DNA of 64,000 nt from Chryseobacterium sp. Leaf405 (GCF_001425355.1 NZ_LMQN01000001.1:248490-312489), one strand, 5' to 3'; shown: positions 9,065-18,297, counted from the first letter of the stretch. Notes: generated from the sequence alone by a model not told the origin. A program made the numbers and translations.

Positions 9065-10870
9065 TTATTTTTGAATCTGTAGAATTTCTATTTCCAACAG
9101 AGATATTTGATATTGCTGAAGCTGCTCAATGAGTAACAAATCTTTCTTAAAAAAATCCGATTCTGCGAATATATTCCTGTAATAATAAATTCCCTGCAAA
9201 AGATTTTCTTTAAAAGTGTTCCATTTTTTAACCTGAGAATTGGTAATCGCTTCAGAAAAATATGCAATTTCTTTTTTGAGATGATCAACATATAATTTCA
9301 GTTCGTTGATAAACATATTCGGCCGGTTATTTTCCGAAATAATATTATCATTTCCATAAATATGCTTTACCATTTTTGAAAGAGAAACTTCTTTATCAAA
9401 AAATGCCAAATTCGGTCCCGGACAGATGACAACACCTTGCTTTTCACCTTTTATTTGTAGATTCTGCTCCATGTAGGCCGCATTTACCAAGCCCACGCAG
9501 AGACAGGCTTTTTCAGTAATTTTTGCCTTTCTATTTTCAAATTGTTTTTCCGTTAACTGTTCTTTTTCATTTTCAAGCTCCGAAAGTTTAATATCCTGAT
9601 ATTTCTTTGAAGCAGTACAGATTCCTTCATTTGAAAACTCTTTACTTAAAGCCAACAATTTCTTAGGGCAAGAACTTCCGTAATGGTTTTTATTTTCTTT
9701 GTTTCGTCTAAAAATTTCGTTTGAAGTTCCTTTCACTGTATTAAAAGGTACTCCCAAAGGAGAAATATTGCTTAAATAAAAATCTTCTTCTTTAGATTTA
9801 ATCAACAATTCACGGGTCTCTCGATCCATCGCCGTAGCTTCCGGAACCAATAAAAACGGAGATCCCCAACCCACACTGTCAACATCATAATTTTTCAGTA
9901 GAAAATCGTGTTCTTCAGATGTTCCTACCCCACCCTGAACGGTAATTTTCATTTTAAGAGGTTCAGAAACTGTATGTTTTCCTTTTTGCTCTAAAGCTTT
10001 AAGCATTAATGAAAAAGCAGATTGAATCAAATCATTCTTTTTTTGCTTAAATTCTTCCATAATCGGACCTAACAGCAAACCTTCTGTTGCAAAAGCATGA
10101 CCACCACAATTCAAGCCGGATTCTATTCTGTATTCTGAAACCCAAAGTCCTTTTTTAGCCAAAAAATTCCCCTGAATCATTGCTGAACGGAAATCACTTA
10201 CTTTTAGAATAATTTTTTTCTTTAAAAATCCGTTTTCATCAGGAAAAAAATCGTTGAATTCTTCAATATAACTGTACAAACGAGGATTCATGCCTGCAGA
10301 AAGTACAACTGATGAAGATAATTTACTGTTGGCAAAACCACGCAAAGACGCATGAGCGTCATTGTACATAATAGGTAGCTGCTCATTTTTACTAAAATTA
10401 TCTTTGTCAACTTTCGTCATGATGTTGACATCTATACTTCCGGGAGTAAGATGTGTCTCAACAAAATTTTTAATGGAAGAAGTAAGATTATCTTTCTGAT
10501 TGAGAAAATTCTGAAAACTATCCTTCAACTCAGAGGTATTAGGAAGCATTTCCACAAAATTCATCAAAGCCGTTTTGTTTTTAGAAATTTCTTCTTTAAA
10601 TGCCTCAAATTTTTCGTTGACAATATCATCCATCATGTCCAGATAAGCGGTTATTCTTTTGGCACGATAGTCTTCTATCTTCGTAGAAATACTTAAGAAA
10701 TTCAGATTGAACTTCTTACTGTAAAAATTTTTCATCTTTTCTATAATCTCATCATCAATTATAGAAACTACGGAAGAAATTCCGTACTGCGCCACACGAA
10801 TCGGACTATCGATCGTGTAAGCTAATCCCATTACGGGAATATGGAAATTGTGCAAAGGTTTTTTAATCAT
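9065..10870 (-). CDS. Uncharacterised TIM-barrel-like protein (nitronate monooxygenase-like motifs)
   Basis: I do not recognise a characterised family for this 601-residue protein. The start MIKKPLHNFHIPVMGLAY and the pieces YGISSVVSIIDD, SGLNCGGHAFA (251-261), ITVQGGVGTSEEH (309-321) and VDSVGWGSPFLLVPEATA suggest an FMN-type TIM barrel related to nitronate monooxygenase or IMP dehydrogenase. The GGHA and GGVGT runs would sit at the phosphate-binding end. A lysine/glutamate-rich insertion lies at about 85-140. The last 200 residues carry five cysteines (C401, C418, C456, C458, C483) that could bind metal or an iron-sulfur centre, together with KACLCVGLVNAA and VICPGPNLAFF. There is no signal peptide. 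The gene is monocistronic, with its own terminator and a possible -7 element. The enzymatic role is unknown. Confidence 0.75.
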   Translation of the reverse strand: MIKKPLHNFHIPVMGLAYTIDSPIRVAQYGISSVVSIIDDEIIEKMKNFYSKKFNLNFLSISTKIEDYRAKRITAYLDMMDDIVNEKFEAFKEEISKNKTALMNFVEMLPNTSELKDSFQNFLNQKDNLTSSIKNFVETHLTPGSIDVNIMTKVDKDNFSKNEQLPIMYNDAHASLRGFANSKLSSSVVLSAGMNPRLYSYIEEFNDFFPDENGFLKKKIILKVSDFRSAMIQGNFLAKKGLWVSEYRIESGLNCGGHAFATEGLLLGPIMEEFKQKKNDLIQSAFSLMLKALEQKGKHTVSEPLKMKITVQGGVGTSEEHDFLLKNYDVDSVGWGSPFLLVPEATAMDRETRELLIKSKEEDFYLSNISPLGVPFNTVKGTSNEIFRRNKENKNHYGSSCPKKLLALSKEFSNEGICTASKKYQDIKLSELENEKEQLTEKQFENRKAKITEKACLCVGLVNAAYMEQNLQIKGEKQGVVICPGPNLAFFDKEVSLSKMVKHIYGNDNIISENNRPNMFINELKLYVDHLKKEIAYFSEAITNSQVKKWNTFKENLLQGIYYYRNIFAESDFFKKDLLLIEQLQQYQISLLEIEILQIQK

Positions 10871-10930
10871 TATTATATTTAAATTAAAATAATTCTTACC
10901 TCTAAATTCCCATCAACTAATTCACGCCTA

Positions 10931-10938
10931 CAAAATTA
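10931..10938 (-). promoter_or_regulatory. -7 promoter element for the 601-residue gene
   Basis: TAATTTTG on the minus strand matches TAnnTTTG about 60 nt upstream of the start codon at 10870. No clear -33 element is seen. Confidence 0.35.
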
Positions 10939-11114
10939 TCAGTTTAAAATTAATTATGCATATAATAATAAATATTTTTCTAAGAAATATGTTGAAAATC
11001 ATTCATAGAAAAATTTAAGAATATCATAACATTGATCCGGATAATACTATTTTACGTAACAATTCTTTAAGACAAGCATAAAACTCTGTTCAACTCATTC
11101 TCTAACCAACTATT

Positions 11115-11122
11115 TAATTTTG
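11115..11122 (+). promoter_or_regulatory. -7 promoter element for the receptor-phytase operon
   Basis: TAATTTTG matches TAnnTTTG, 22 bp before the GTG start at 11145, giving a short leader. The -33 position lacks a TTG, so an activator may be needed. Confidence 0.45.
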
Positions 11123-11144
11123 CAAGAATTTAAATCGAAAGAAA

Positions 11145-13955
11145 GTGAAGAAAATTTTTACCTCTGTGCTGTTTTGCGCATCCATATATTTTTATGCTCA
11201 GACAGGAACGGTTTCGGGAAACATTAATGACGATGCCAGAATCGCATTACCTGGAGCAAAAATATCTCTGACTCCCGGAAATATCTACACAACATCCGAC
11301 GACCACGGAAATTTTGTATTTCTTAATGTTCCGGCAGGAAATTATACGATGTCAATCGATTATTTGGGATATGGAATTCATGAATATAGTGTAGCGGTAG
11401 AATCAGACAAAAATACCAAACAGAATATTGTTTTCGCCAAAAAAGAAACAACCATACAGGAAGTTGTTGTCAACGGAGCAACATTAAAAAATCAGGCAAG
11501 AGCTTTAAATAAACAGAAAAGTAACGCCAATATTACCAACGTAATTTCTTCAGACCAAATCGGACGTTTTCCGGATGCCAATATTGGTGATGCATTGAAG
11601 CGTGTTCCGGGAATTACCATTCAAAATGATCAGGGTGAAGCAAGAAATTTGATTATCAGAGGTCTGGCTCCCAACTTAAATTCTGTAACACTGAACGGTG
11701 ACAGAATCCCATCTGCTGAAGGCGATAACAGAAATGTTCAGATGGATTTAATTCCTTCCGATATGATTTCCACGATTGAAGTCAACAAAACCCTAACTCC
11801 CGATATGGATGCAGATGCAATCGGAGGTTCAGTTAATTTGATTACCAGAGCTTCACCGAACGGCCAGAGAATTTCTGCAACCTTGGCTGGAGGTTATAAT
11901 CCGATTCGTGAAAAAGGAAATTATACCGCAGGTTTGGTGTATGGAGACCGTTTTTTAAATAAAAAATTAGGAGCCGTTTTCAGTTTTTCATATAACAATA
12001 ATAATTTCGGATCAGACAATATTGAGCCAACCTGGAGTTTAGCTAATGATGCTGCGCAAACTGCTTATGTAAGCAAAATGGGAATCCGATATTATGATGT
12101 TCAGCGTATCAGACATAGTTTTGATTTAAATCTTGATTATGAATTTAATTCTAAAAATAAGATTTATGCTTCAGCAATGTATAATTTCAGAACCGACAGA
12201 GAAAATCGTTATGCTTTAGGATACAAAATTAAACCAGTCTACAACGATGACGAATCTGAAATAACAGGCTGGAAAGGAAGCATGACAAGACAAAATAAAG
12301 GCGGAGATTTTAATAATGACAATGCACGTCTTGAAAGACAGAAAATTCAGAATTATGCACTACGCGGAGAGCATCTTTTAGGTTCAAAAATCGATTTGGA
12401 CTGGTCGATGAACTACGCCATGGCAAGTGAGAAAAAACCGCATCAACGTTATATTGAATTTGAAAGTGACGGCTTGAAATTCAATACAGATTTCAGCGAT
12501 TCTCAAAAACCAATGATCTCAACAATCGGAGCAGATAATCTTGCAAACTATCAGCTGAGTGACCTTTCGGATGCTAATGATTTTACGCAGGAAAAAGAAT
12601 TTGGAGCTAAAGTGAATTTACGTTTCCCATTCTCGGTTATCGACGAACAAAAAGGAAGAATCCGTGTGGGAGCCCGTCTGCGTTTAAAAACCAAAGAAAG
12701 AGAAAATGATTATTTTGCTTTTGAGCCCATCAATGATATCGGAAGTCTACTGAATGTTCCAACTACGAATTTTGACGGACACAACTTTCAGCCGGGAAAT
12801 TACATTCCGGGAACTTTTGCCAGTGCTTCTTATTTAGGCGGATTGGATTTGTTTAATGCTAATTTATATAATTCAGAATCAAAACCAGACGAATTTCTTT
12901 CCGGAAATTACAGTGCCAAAGAAAATATTTATGCTGGATATATCCGTTGGGATCAGGATTTTAGTGATAAATTATCAATGATTGTCGGTGCCCGTATCGA
13001 AACCACAAATATTGATTACACAGGAAATTATGTTTTGGATGAAGAAGATTTAGTAGGAAAAATCACTAACAACAATACTTACACGAATATTCTCCCAAAT
13101 TTATCATTTAAATATGTTCCGACGCAGAATCTGGTTCTTCGTGCGGCATTTACAACCGCTTTGGCTCGTCCTAATTATTATGCTTTGGTTCCTTATCTTA
13201 ATGTCGTTTCGGGAGACGAAGCAATTTCTGCAGGAAATCCCGATCTGAAGGCGACTTACGCTTACAATTTCGATTTTATGGCAGAAAAATATTTTAAATC
13301 TGTCGGAATTCTTTCCGGAGGTTTCTTCTATAAAAATCTGAAAGACTTCATTTATACCTATTCAAGAAAAAATTATTCTGCGGCTGATTTTGCCAATGAT
13401 TTTGCCGGCCAGTCAAACCCGATTCCGGCAGGCGACAACAATTGGAATTTTACACAACAAAGAAATGGTGACAATGTAGATCTTTTCGGTTTTGAAGTTG
13501 CCTTACAAAGACAGTTAGATTTTATTCCGGGAGCTTTCTGGAAAGGGTTGGGAGTTTATGTAAACTATACTTATACCCATTCCAAAGCAAAAGGAATCAC
13601 CAATGAGGATGGTTTGGAAAGAACAGATGTCGGATTTCCGGGAACTGCTCCGCATATGTTCAACGGATCACTTTCTTGGGAGAACAAACGATTTTCCGCA
13701 AGGGTTTCTATGAACTATGCTTCTCATTACATCGATCAATTGGGAGGAAATGCTTTTGAAGACCGTTATTACGATAAGCAGATTTTTCTTGATGCCAATG
13801 CTTCCTACAAGATTACAAGTAAACTGAGAATTTTTGCTGAGGCTAATAATTTAACCAATCAACCATTGAGATATTACCAGGGAATCCCAAGCAGAACGGC
13901 TCAGGCAGAATATTACAGACCGAGATTTACGATGGGTGTAAAGTTTGATTTCTAA
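11145..13955 (+). CDS. TonB-dependent receptor linked to phytase
   Basis: This 936-residue outer-membrane receptor starts at GTG. A signal peptide covers about residues 1-19 (ending FYAQ). A carboxypeptidase-regulatory-like domain follows at about 20-105 (GTVSGNINDDARIALPGAKI, then GYGIHEYSV). The plug spans about 125-235, with IGRFPDANIGDALKRVPGI and RNLIIRGLAPNLNSVTLNG, the style of the Xanthomonas/Caulobacter receptor subgroup. The remainder is the barrel, ending in FTMGVKFDF. The phytase gene follows 30 bp later, so the receptor probably imports a phytate breakdown product or a related phosphorylated ligand. Receptor-phytase pairing is known from other Bacteroidota and Proteobacteria; the substrate here is inferred. 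Confidence 0.93.
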   Translation: MKKIFTSVLFCASIYFYAQTGTVSGNINDDARIALPGAKISLTPGNIYTTSDDHGNFVFLNVPAGNYTMSIDYLGYGIHEYSVAVESDKNTKQNIVFAKKETTIQEVVVNGATLKNQARALNKQKSNANITNVISSDQIGRFPDANIGDALKRVPGITIQNDQGEARNLIIRGLAPNLNSVTLNGDRIPSAEGDNRNVQMDLIPSDMISTIEVNKTLTPDMDADAIGGSVNLITRASPNGQRISATLAGGYNPIREKGNYTAGLVYGDRFLNKKLGAVFSFSYNNNNFGSDNIEPTWSLANDAAQTAYVSKMGIRYYDVQRIRHSFDLNLDYEFNSKNKIYASAMYNFRTDRENRYALGYKIKPVYNDDESEITGWKGSMTRQNKGGDFNNDNARLERQKIQNYALRGEHLLGSKIDLDWSMNYAMASEKKPHQRYIEFESDGLKFNTDFSDSQKPMISTIGADNLANYQLSDLSDANDFTQEKEFGAKVNLRFPFSVIDEQKGRIRVGARLRLKTKERENDYFAFEPINDIGSLLNVPTTNFDGHNFQPGNYIPGTFASASYLGGLDLFNANLYNSESKPDEFLSGNYSAKENIYAGYIRWDQDFSDKLSMIVGARIETTNIDYTGNYVLDEEDLVGKITNNNTYTNILPNLSFKYVPTQNLVLRAAFTTALARPNYYALVPYLNVVSGDEAISAGNPDLKATYAYNFDFMAEKYFKSVGILSGGFFYKNLKDFIYTYSRKNYSAADFANDFAGQSNPIPAGDNNWNFTQQRNGDNVDLFGFEVALQRQLDFIPGAFWKGLGVYVNYTYTHSKAKGITNEDGLERTDVGFPGTAPHMFNGSLSWENKRFSARVSMNYASHYIDQLGGNAFEDRYYDKQIFLDANASYKITSKLRIFAEANNLTNQPLRYYQGIPSRTAQAEYYRPRFTMGVKFDF

Positions 13956-13985
13956 TTGAAAATATAAATAATTGTTTTAATTTAA

Positions 13986-15011
13986 ATGAAAAAAGTAAAT
14001 TACATCATAGCTTTTTCCGTTTTGCCATTTGTGGTAAATTGTGTCGGGCAAAGTCAATTAGGAAAAAAAATAAAACCAACCGTTGTTACAGAAACGGTCA
14101 TGTACGATACAGACGATCCTGCGATTTGGATTAATCCTCAAGATGCATCAAAAAGTATCATTATCGGAACTGATAAAGATACGAATGGCGGTTTATATGC
14201 TTTTAATTTAGACGGAAAAATCATCAATAAAGTTTTAGGATTAAAACGTCCGAACAATGTTGATATCGAATATGGATTTAATTTAAACGGGAAAAAAATC
14301 GATTTTGCAGCGACTACAGAAAGAGAAACCAATAAAGTAAAATTGTACTCTCTTCCCGATTTGAAAGAAGTTGGGGAATTCTCTGTTTTTGATGGAGAAA
14401 CGGAGCGCGGACCGATGGGAATTTCCATGTACAAAAATCCGGATACAAGTGAAATTTTTGCGATTGTCGGAAGGAAATCCGGACCAAGTGACGGTTATTT
14501 ATGGCAATACAAATTACTTGAAAGAGATGGAAAAATAACGGGAGAAGTTGTAAGAAAATTCGGTAAATACAGCGGTTTAAAAGAAATTGAAAGTATTGCT
14601 GTAGATGATGAAATGGGATATATTTATTATTCCGACGAGCAATTCGGTGTTCATCAATATTATGCTGATCCGGCCAAAGGAAATGAAGAATTAGTAGTTT
14701 TCGGAAAAGGAGATTTCAAATCTGATGTTGAGGGAATTTCCATTTATCCTACTTCTTCAAATACAGGTTATATATTGGTTTCCAATCAGCAGAAAGATAC
14801 TTTTAATGTGTATTTAAGGGAAAATCCTTCAAAAGGAATGATTGCAGAAATTCCGGTTTCTACCAAAGAAAGTGACGGATCGGAAGTAACCCATGTAAAT
14901 TTAGGACCGAAATTTCCCAAAGGTGCTTTTGTTGCCATGAGCAACGGAAGAGTTTTTCATTTTTACGACTGGAGGATCGTTGAAGAAAAAATTAAAGCCA
15001 ATATGAAATAA
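13986..15011 (+). CDS. Beta-propeller phytase, predicted lipoprotein
   Basis: This 341-residue enzyme should hydrolyse phytate (inositol hexakisphosphate) in a calcium-dependent way. The N terminus has a lysine-rich start, a hydrophobic stretch and a cysteine at residue 19 (FVVNC) that fits a lipobox loosely. The beta-propeller phytase signature is visible: TDDPAIWINPQDASKS, IIGTDKDTNGGLYAF, NVDIEYGF, GISMYKNP and VEGISIY. The acidic residues in these strands form the calcium sites in known members. The length is typical. The gene lies 30 bp after the receptor gene and before a terminator at 15045-15088, so the two form one operon for organic phosphate use. Confidence 0.92.
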   Translation: MKKVNYIIAFSVLPFVVNCVGQSQLGKKIKPTVVTETVMYDTDDPAIWINPQDASKSIIIGTDKDTNGGLYAFNLDGKIINKVLGLKRPNNVDIEYGFNLNGKKIDFAATTERETNKVKLYSLPDLKEVGEFSVFDGETERGPMGISMYKNPDTSEIFAIVGRKSGPSDGYLWQYKLLERDGKITGEVVRKFGKYSGLKEIESIAVDDEMGYIYYSDEQFGVHQYYADPAKGNEELVVFGKGDFKSDVEGISIYPTSSNTGYILVSNQQKDTFNVYLRENPSKGMIAEIPVSTKESDGSEVTHVNLGPKFPKGAFVAMSNGRVFHFYDWRIVEEKIKANMK

Positions 15012-15044
15012 ACAAGAATAAAATCAATTACTATATTTTCAAAG

Positions 15045-15088
15045 AAAGCCGTTGCGATCATTTAATTGCAATGGCTTTAATTTTTAAT
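15045..15088 (+). terminator. Intrinsic terminator after phytase gene
   Basis: A 14-bp stem with two mismatches (AAAGCCGTTGCGAT with ATTGCAATGGCTTT) followed by AATTTTTAATT. The rest of the 302-bp gap to 15314 holds only a candidate -7 box at 15200-15207. Confidence 0.7.
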
Positions 15089-15199
15089 TAGTTAGCTAAT
15101 TAATATACAACTTTTATTTTAAATTGATAGTTATTTAATAAAAAACATTTTTTAGTCTAAAGCATTGATTTGAAAATAAAATATTATGCAAAACTTTAT

Positions 15200-15207
15200 T
15201 AATTTTG
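15200..15207 (+). promoter_or_regulatory. Possible -7 promoter element for the KAS III gene
   Basis: TAATTTTG matches TAnnTTTG about 107 bp before the start codon, which would give a rather long leader. No TTG lies at the expected -33 distance. Confidence 0.25.
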
Positions 15208-15313
15208 TTTAATTTTTAATTAGTGATACAATTTCCTCCTAATAATGACTATCTTTACTTCATTATTCGTTTAACCAAAATTAGAAGACAAAAAGCGTCT
15301 AAGTTTATATTTA

Positions 15314-16372
15314 ATGACAAGTAAAATAACCGGAGTTGGTAATTATATACCTTCAGAAACAATCACCAATTTGTTTTTTGACAAACACGTTTTTCTTAAT
15401 GAAGAAGGGGTTTTATTGAAAGACAACAATACAGCAATTACTGCTAAATTACAAAAAATAACAGGTATTGTAGAAAGGCGATACGCCAAAAATACTCAGG
15501 TAACTTCTGATTTGGGTTTAATTGCCGCTCAGGCAGCAATAGAAAATTCAGGAATAGATCCTGAAACATTAGATTATATCATATTTGCCCATAATTTTGG
15601 TGATGTAAAATTCGGTACTGTTCAGTCCGATATGGTGCCAAGCCTGGCATCGAGAGTAAAACATTTATTAAAAATAAAAAATAACTTCTGTGTTGCCTAT
15701 GATGTTTTGTTCGGTTGTCCGGGCTGGATTGAAGGAGTGATACAGGCCAATGCATTCATCAAATCTGGTATTGCGAAAAAGTGTCTGGTAATCGGTGCTG
15801 AAACACTTTCCAGAGTTTCGGATTCGCACGACAGAGACAGTTTAATTTACGCAGATGGTGCAGGAGCAGTAGTTTTGGAAGCTTCAGAAGATGAATCTGG
15901 AATACAGTCTCATTTATCTGCTTCTTTTACATTTAAAGAAAAAGATTATCTGTATTTTGGAAAGTCATATAATAATGAAGAATGTCAGGACACAAAATAC
16001 ATTAAAATGGATGGGAGAAAAATCTATGAATTTGCTCTTGTAAATGTTCCTGAAGCCATGAAACAATGCCTTGATAAAAGCGGATATTCTATTGATCAGT
16101 TAAATAAAATCATCATTCATCAGGCAAACGAAAAAATGGATGAAGCTATTGTAGAGAGGTTTTATCAGCTTTACGACAAGCCACTTCCTGATAATATAAT
16201 GCCAATGGTTATTGATAAATTGGGTAACAGCAGTGTTGCAACAATTCCTTCTTTATTGACGATGATTCTGCAGGACGAACTAGAATCTCATAAGATTGAA
16301 AAAAATGATATTGTTTTATTTGCATCGGTAGGTGCTGGAATGAATGTTAATGCTTTTGTTTATAAATTTTAA
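15314..16372 (+). CDS. 3-oxoacyl-ACP synthase III-type condensing enzyme
   Basis: This 352-residue thiolase-fold enzyme joins an acyl starter to a malonyl-ACP unit. The KAS III catalytic triad can be placed at C135 (VLFGCPGWIEG), H269 (IIIHQANEKMDE) and N305 (DKLGNSSVATIP). The glycine-rich C-terminal loop reads SVGAGMNVNAFVY. It is about 35 residues longer than housekeeping FabH (about 317), with an insert around residues 27-47. It may therefore be a secondary enzyme making a branched or specialised starter rather than the main FabH. No other fatty acid or polyketide gene is adjacent. Confidence 0.9.
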   Translation: MTSKITGVGNYIPSETITNLFFDKHVFLNEEGVLLKDNNTAITAKLQKITGIVERRYAKNTQVTSDLGLIAAQAAIENSGIDPETLDYIIFAHNFGDVKFGTVQSDMVPSLASRVKHLLKIKNNFCVAYDVLFGCPGWIEGVIQANAFIKSGIAKKCLVIGAETLSRVSDSHDRDSLIYADGAGAVVLEASEDESGIQSHLSASFTFKEKDYLYFGKSYNNEECQDTKYIKMDGRKIYEFALVNVPEAMKQCLDKSGYSIDQLNKIIIHQANEKMDEAIVERFYQLYDKPLPDNIMPMVIDKLGNSSVATIPSLLTMILQDELESHKIEKNDIVLFASVGAGMNVNAFVYKF

Positions 16373-16455
16373 ATAGTAAAGTCACTCATTTTTGATAATA
16401 TAATATTTTTTTGTCAATCAATTAATTAAAATAAAGAATATTCATTTATTTATTG

Positions 16456-16463
16456 TATATTTG
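16456..16463 (+). promoter_or_regulatory. -7 promoter element for the cold-shock gene
   Basis: TATATTTG is a full TAnnTTTG match. It predicts a leader of about 110 nt before the ATG at 16579. The leader contains a hairpin (ACATTTTA near 16519 with TAAAATGT near 16533). Long structured leaders are known as temperature-sensitive elements in cold-shock mRNAs; that role here is inferred. Confidence 0.45.
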
Positions 16464-16578
16464 CAAAGTAAATAGGTTCTTATTTAAAACAATTAAGTTT
16501 TTAGTTCCTGTTTATGGTTAACATTTTAGCTTTTAAAATGTGGCCAAATAATAACAACAATTTTTTAATACAATTACC

Positions 16579-16773
16579 ATGCAAGAAGGTACAGTAAAAT
16601 TTTTTAACGAAACAAAAGGTTTCGGATTCATTTCTCCAGCAGACGGTGGAAAAGACGTATTTGTACATTCATCAGGTTTAGTTTCTAGAAACATCCGTGA
16701 GAATGACCAAGTAACTTTTGAAGTAAAAGAAGGACCAAAAGGTTTAAATGCAGTTAATGTAAAATTAGCGTAG
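16579..16773 (+). CDS. Cold-shock domain protein (CspA family)
   Basis: This 64-residue single OB-fold protein binds single-stranded RNA and DNA and melts RNA secondary structure in the cold. Both RNA-binding motifs are intact: KGFGFIS (RNP1) and DVFVHSS (RNP2). The length and the start MQEGTVKFFN are standard. It is monocistronic, with a long leader upstream and a strong hairpin terminator downstream at 16865-16900. Constitutive family members exist, so cold induction is not certain. Confidence 0.97.
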   Translation: MQEGTVKFFNETKGFGFISPADGGKDVFVHSSGLVSRNIRENDQVTFEVKEGPKGLNAVNVKLA

Positions 16774-16864
16774 GCATTTGAATATCTGAAATATATAAAA
16801 ATAAATTTTTCATTATCTTTTGAAATTCGAAAGGTTTTAAAAAATTCAGATATTAAAAAGTACA

Positions 16865-16900
16865 AAAGCTCTGATCAATGCGATCAGAGCTTTATTTTTA
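16865..16900. terminator. Bidirectional intrinsic terminator
   Basis: Perfect 12-bp stem (AAAGCTCTGATC with GATCAGAGCTTT), between the convergent cold-shock and SDR genes, with a T run on the plus side. Confidence 0.85.
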
Positions 16901-16922
16901 TGTTTAATAGATAAAACTATTC

Positions 16923-17918
16923 TCATTTATTACTTGAAGATCTATTTTTTAAGATCATATATGCTAATCCCAATCCAACTCCTGCAACTAAAGCTATCTT
17001 AGTTTTTCTTGAAGGTACAGGAAGTATGGTTTCTCCATAAATACGATGTGGCTCAGAGGAAGGTTCCAATACATTTCCAGAATCAGCGGGAGCATTTTTA
17101 ATTTTCATCATCAGTCTCATAGCCGCAGAAGCCGTATTGATAATTGGTTTAGGAAATAATCCGTACATATTTTTAAGCAACAAGGAAGTAAAATCCGGAA
17201 ATAAATCTTTTCTTGGATTTTTTGCCAACTCAACAATTTTAGCCGCTGTATCTCTCGGATCTGCCGCAAACGGAGGAATTTTAAAATCCAAACCCGAATA
17301 TTTAGCAGAATGCATATTTCCTGTAGATCGCTGAATCTGTGGATAAAGATTACAAATATGAATATCTTCGAAGTCCGAAATTTCACCATGAAGACATTCC
17401 ATCATGCCACGAATTCCGAATTTCGTTGATGAATAAACTGCGCTGTAAGGTGCAGGCATGAATCCACCAATTGAGACATTATTAATTAAAATACCGTCGT
17501 TCTGCTTTTTGAAAATCGGTAAAACACTGTACGCACCATGCATATATCCGAAAAGATTGGTTTTAATAACCTGTTCGTTCAGATCCATTGGGATTTCTTC
17601 AAACTTTCCGCTCGCCATAACACCTGCATTATTCACCCAAATATCAATTCTGCCGTTAAATTGCAATGCTTTATTGGCTAAATTCTGAACATCTGAAGCT
17701 ATAGAAACATCAGTCGGAATGCCAATTGCCGAAACTTCTAAATCTCTGCACAAAGACACCACTTCATCAAGTCCTTCCTGCCCTCTTGCTGCAATTACAA
17801 TATTGCAGCCTTCCAAAGCAAACGCTTCTGCAGTCGCTCTACCTACTCCACTGCTTCCTCCCGTAATGACGACGGTCTTTCCTCTAAGGCTTTTTTCAAT
17901 TATATTGTTTGATTTCAT
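16923..17918 (-). CDS. SDR-family oxidoreductase with C-terminal membrane segment
   Basis: This 331-residue NAD(P)-dependent short-chain dehydrogenase carries the cofactor motif TGGSSGVGRA (about residues 19-28) and the NNAG motif (WVNNAGVM). Its active site is NNVSIGG with the catalytic YSAVYSSTK pair (Tyr and Lys four residues apart). The C-terminal 80 residues extend beyond the usual 250-residue core and end in a likely membrane helix (IALVAGVGLGLAYMIL) with a basic/serine tail, so the enzyme may be anchored. An upstream TTG at 17954 gives a 12-residue longer form, but the ATG at 17918 fits the family better. The substrate is unknown. Confidence 0.88.
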   Translation of the reverse strand: MKSNNIIEKSLRGKTVVITGGSSGVGRATAEAFALEGCNIVIAARGQEGLDEVVSLCRDLEVSAIGIPTDVSIASDVQNLANKALQFNGRIDIWVNNAGVMASGKFEEIPMDLNEQVIKTNLFGYMHGAYSVLPIFKKQNDGILINNVSIGGFMPAPYSAVYSSTKFGIRGMMECLHGEISDFEDIHICNLYPQIQRSTGNMHSAKYSGLDFKIPPFAADPRDTAAKIVELAKNPRKDLFPDFTSLLLKNMYGLFPKPIINTASAAMRLMMKIKNAPADSGNVLEPSSEPHRIYGETILPVPSRKTKIALVAGVGLGLAYMILKNRSSSNK

Positions 17919-18131
17919 TTTGTGAATGGTTTTGAATTTAGTATCTAAAATCAACCTATTATCATGCCATACAATTCTATCATTAATTAATTTGATGAAA
18001 TCTTGACTGATAGAATGTCTATCAAAGAACAGTATAAAAATTTCTAATGATGAATTCGACTAAAACTTAAAAATTATTATTTTTTCTTAAATAATCTTAA
18101 ATTTTCATAATAAAAAACTGATAATAAATTC

Positions 18132-18148
18132 TTGGCACAATATTTTAA
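18132..18148 (+). promoter_or_regulatory. Sigma-54-like promoter of a candidate small RNA
   Basis: TTGGCACAATATTTTAA has a perfect -24 half (TTGGCAC) but lacks the GC of the -12 half. The same stretch also reads TTGGCA-N16-TATAAT (18132-18159), but that pattern is not the housekeeping promoter in Bacteroidota. Confidence 0.3.
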
Positions 18149-18159
18149 TATAGTATAAT

Positions 18160-18229
18160 AACTCAGTTTAATTTGAGTTTTCATGGTTATTAGTTTTTAT
18201 CCTCAGGTTTCTGAGGATTTTTTGTTTTT
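18160..18229 (+). ncRNA. Candidate small RNA with intrinsic terminator
   Basis: A strong plus-strand terminator (8-bp stem ATCCTCAG / CTGAGGAT at 18199-18218, then a T run) has no plus-strand gene ahead of it. A promoter-like element lies 50-65 bp upstream. The predicted transcript would be about 60-70 nt. A second small inverted pair (AACTCA / TGAGTT) lies at its 5' end. This is prediction only. Confidence 0.35.
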
Positions 18230-18253
18230 ATAGATGATATAATATTATATTAA

Positions 18254-18297
18254 CAAAAAATCGAGTTTCGACAAATCAAATATTTGTCAAAACTCGA
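18254..18297 (-). terminator. Intrinsic terminator of the AsmA-like gene
   Basis: A 16-bp stem with one mismatch (TCGAGTTTCGACAAAT with ATTTGTCAAAACTCGA), followed on the minus strand by six T residues. Confidence 0.8.

Noticed and set aside
18132-18159. Enteric-type sigma-70 promoter (TTGGCA-N16-TATAAT)
   Set aside because: The housekeeping sigma factor of Bacteroidota uses TTG and TAnnTTTG. The match is more likely part of a TTGGCAC-type element or chance in A+T-rich DNA.
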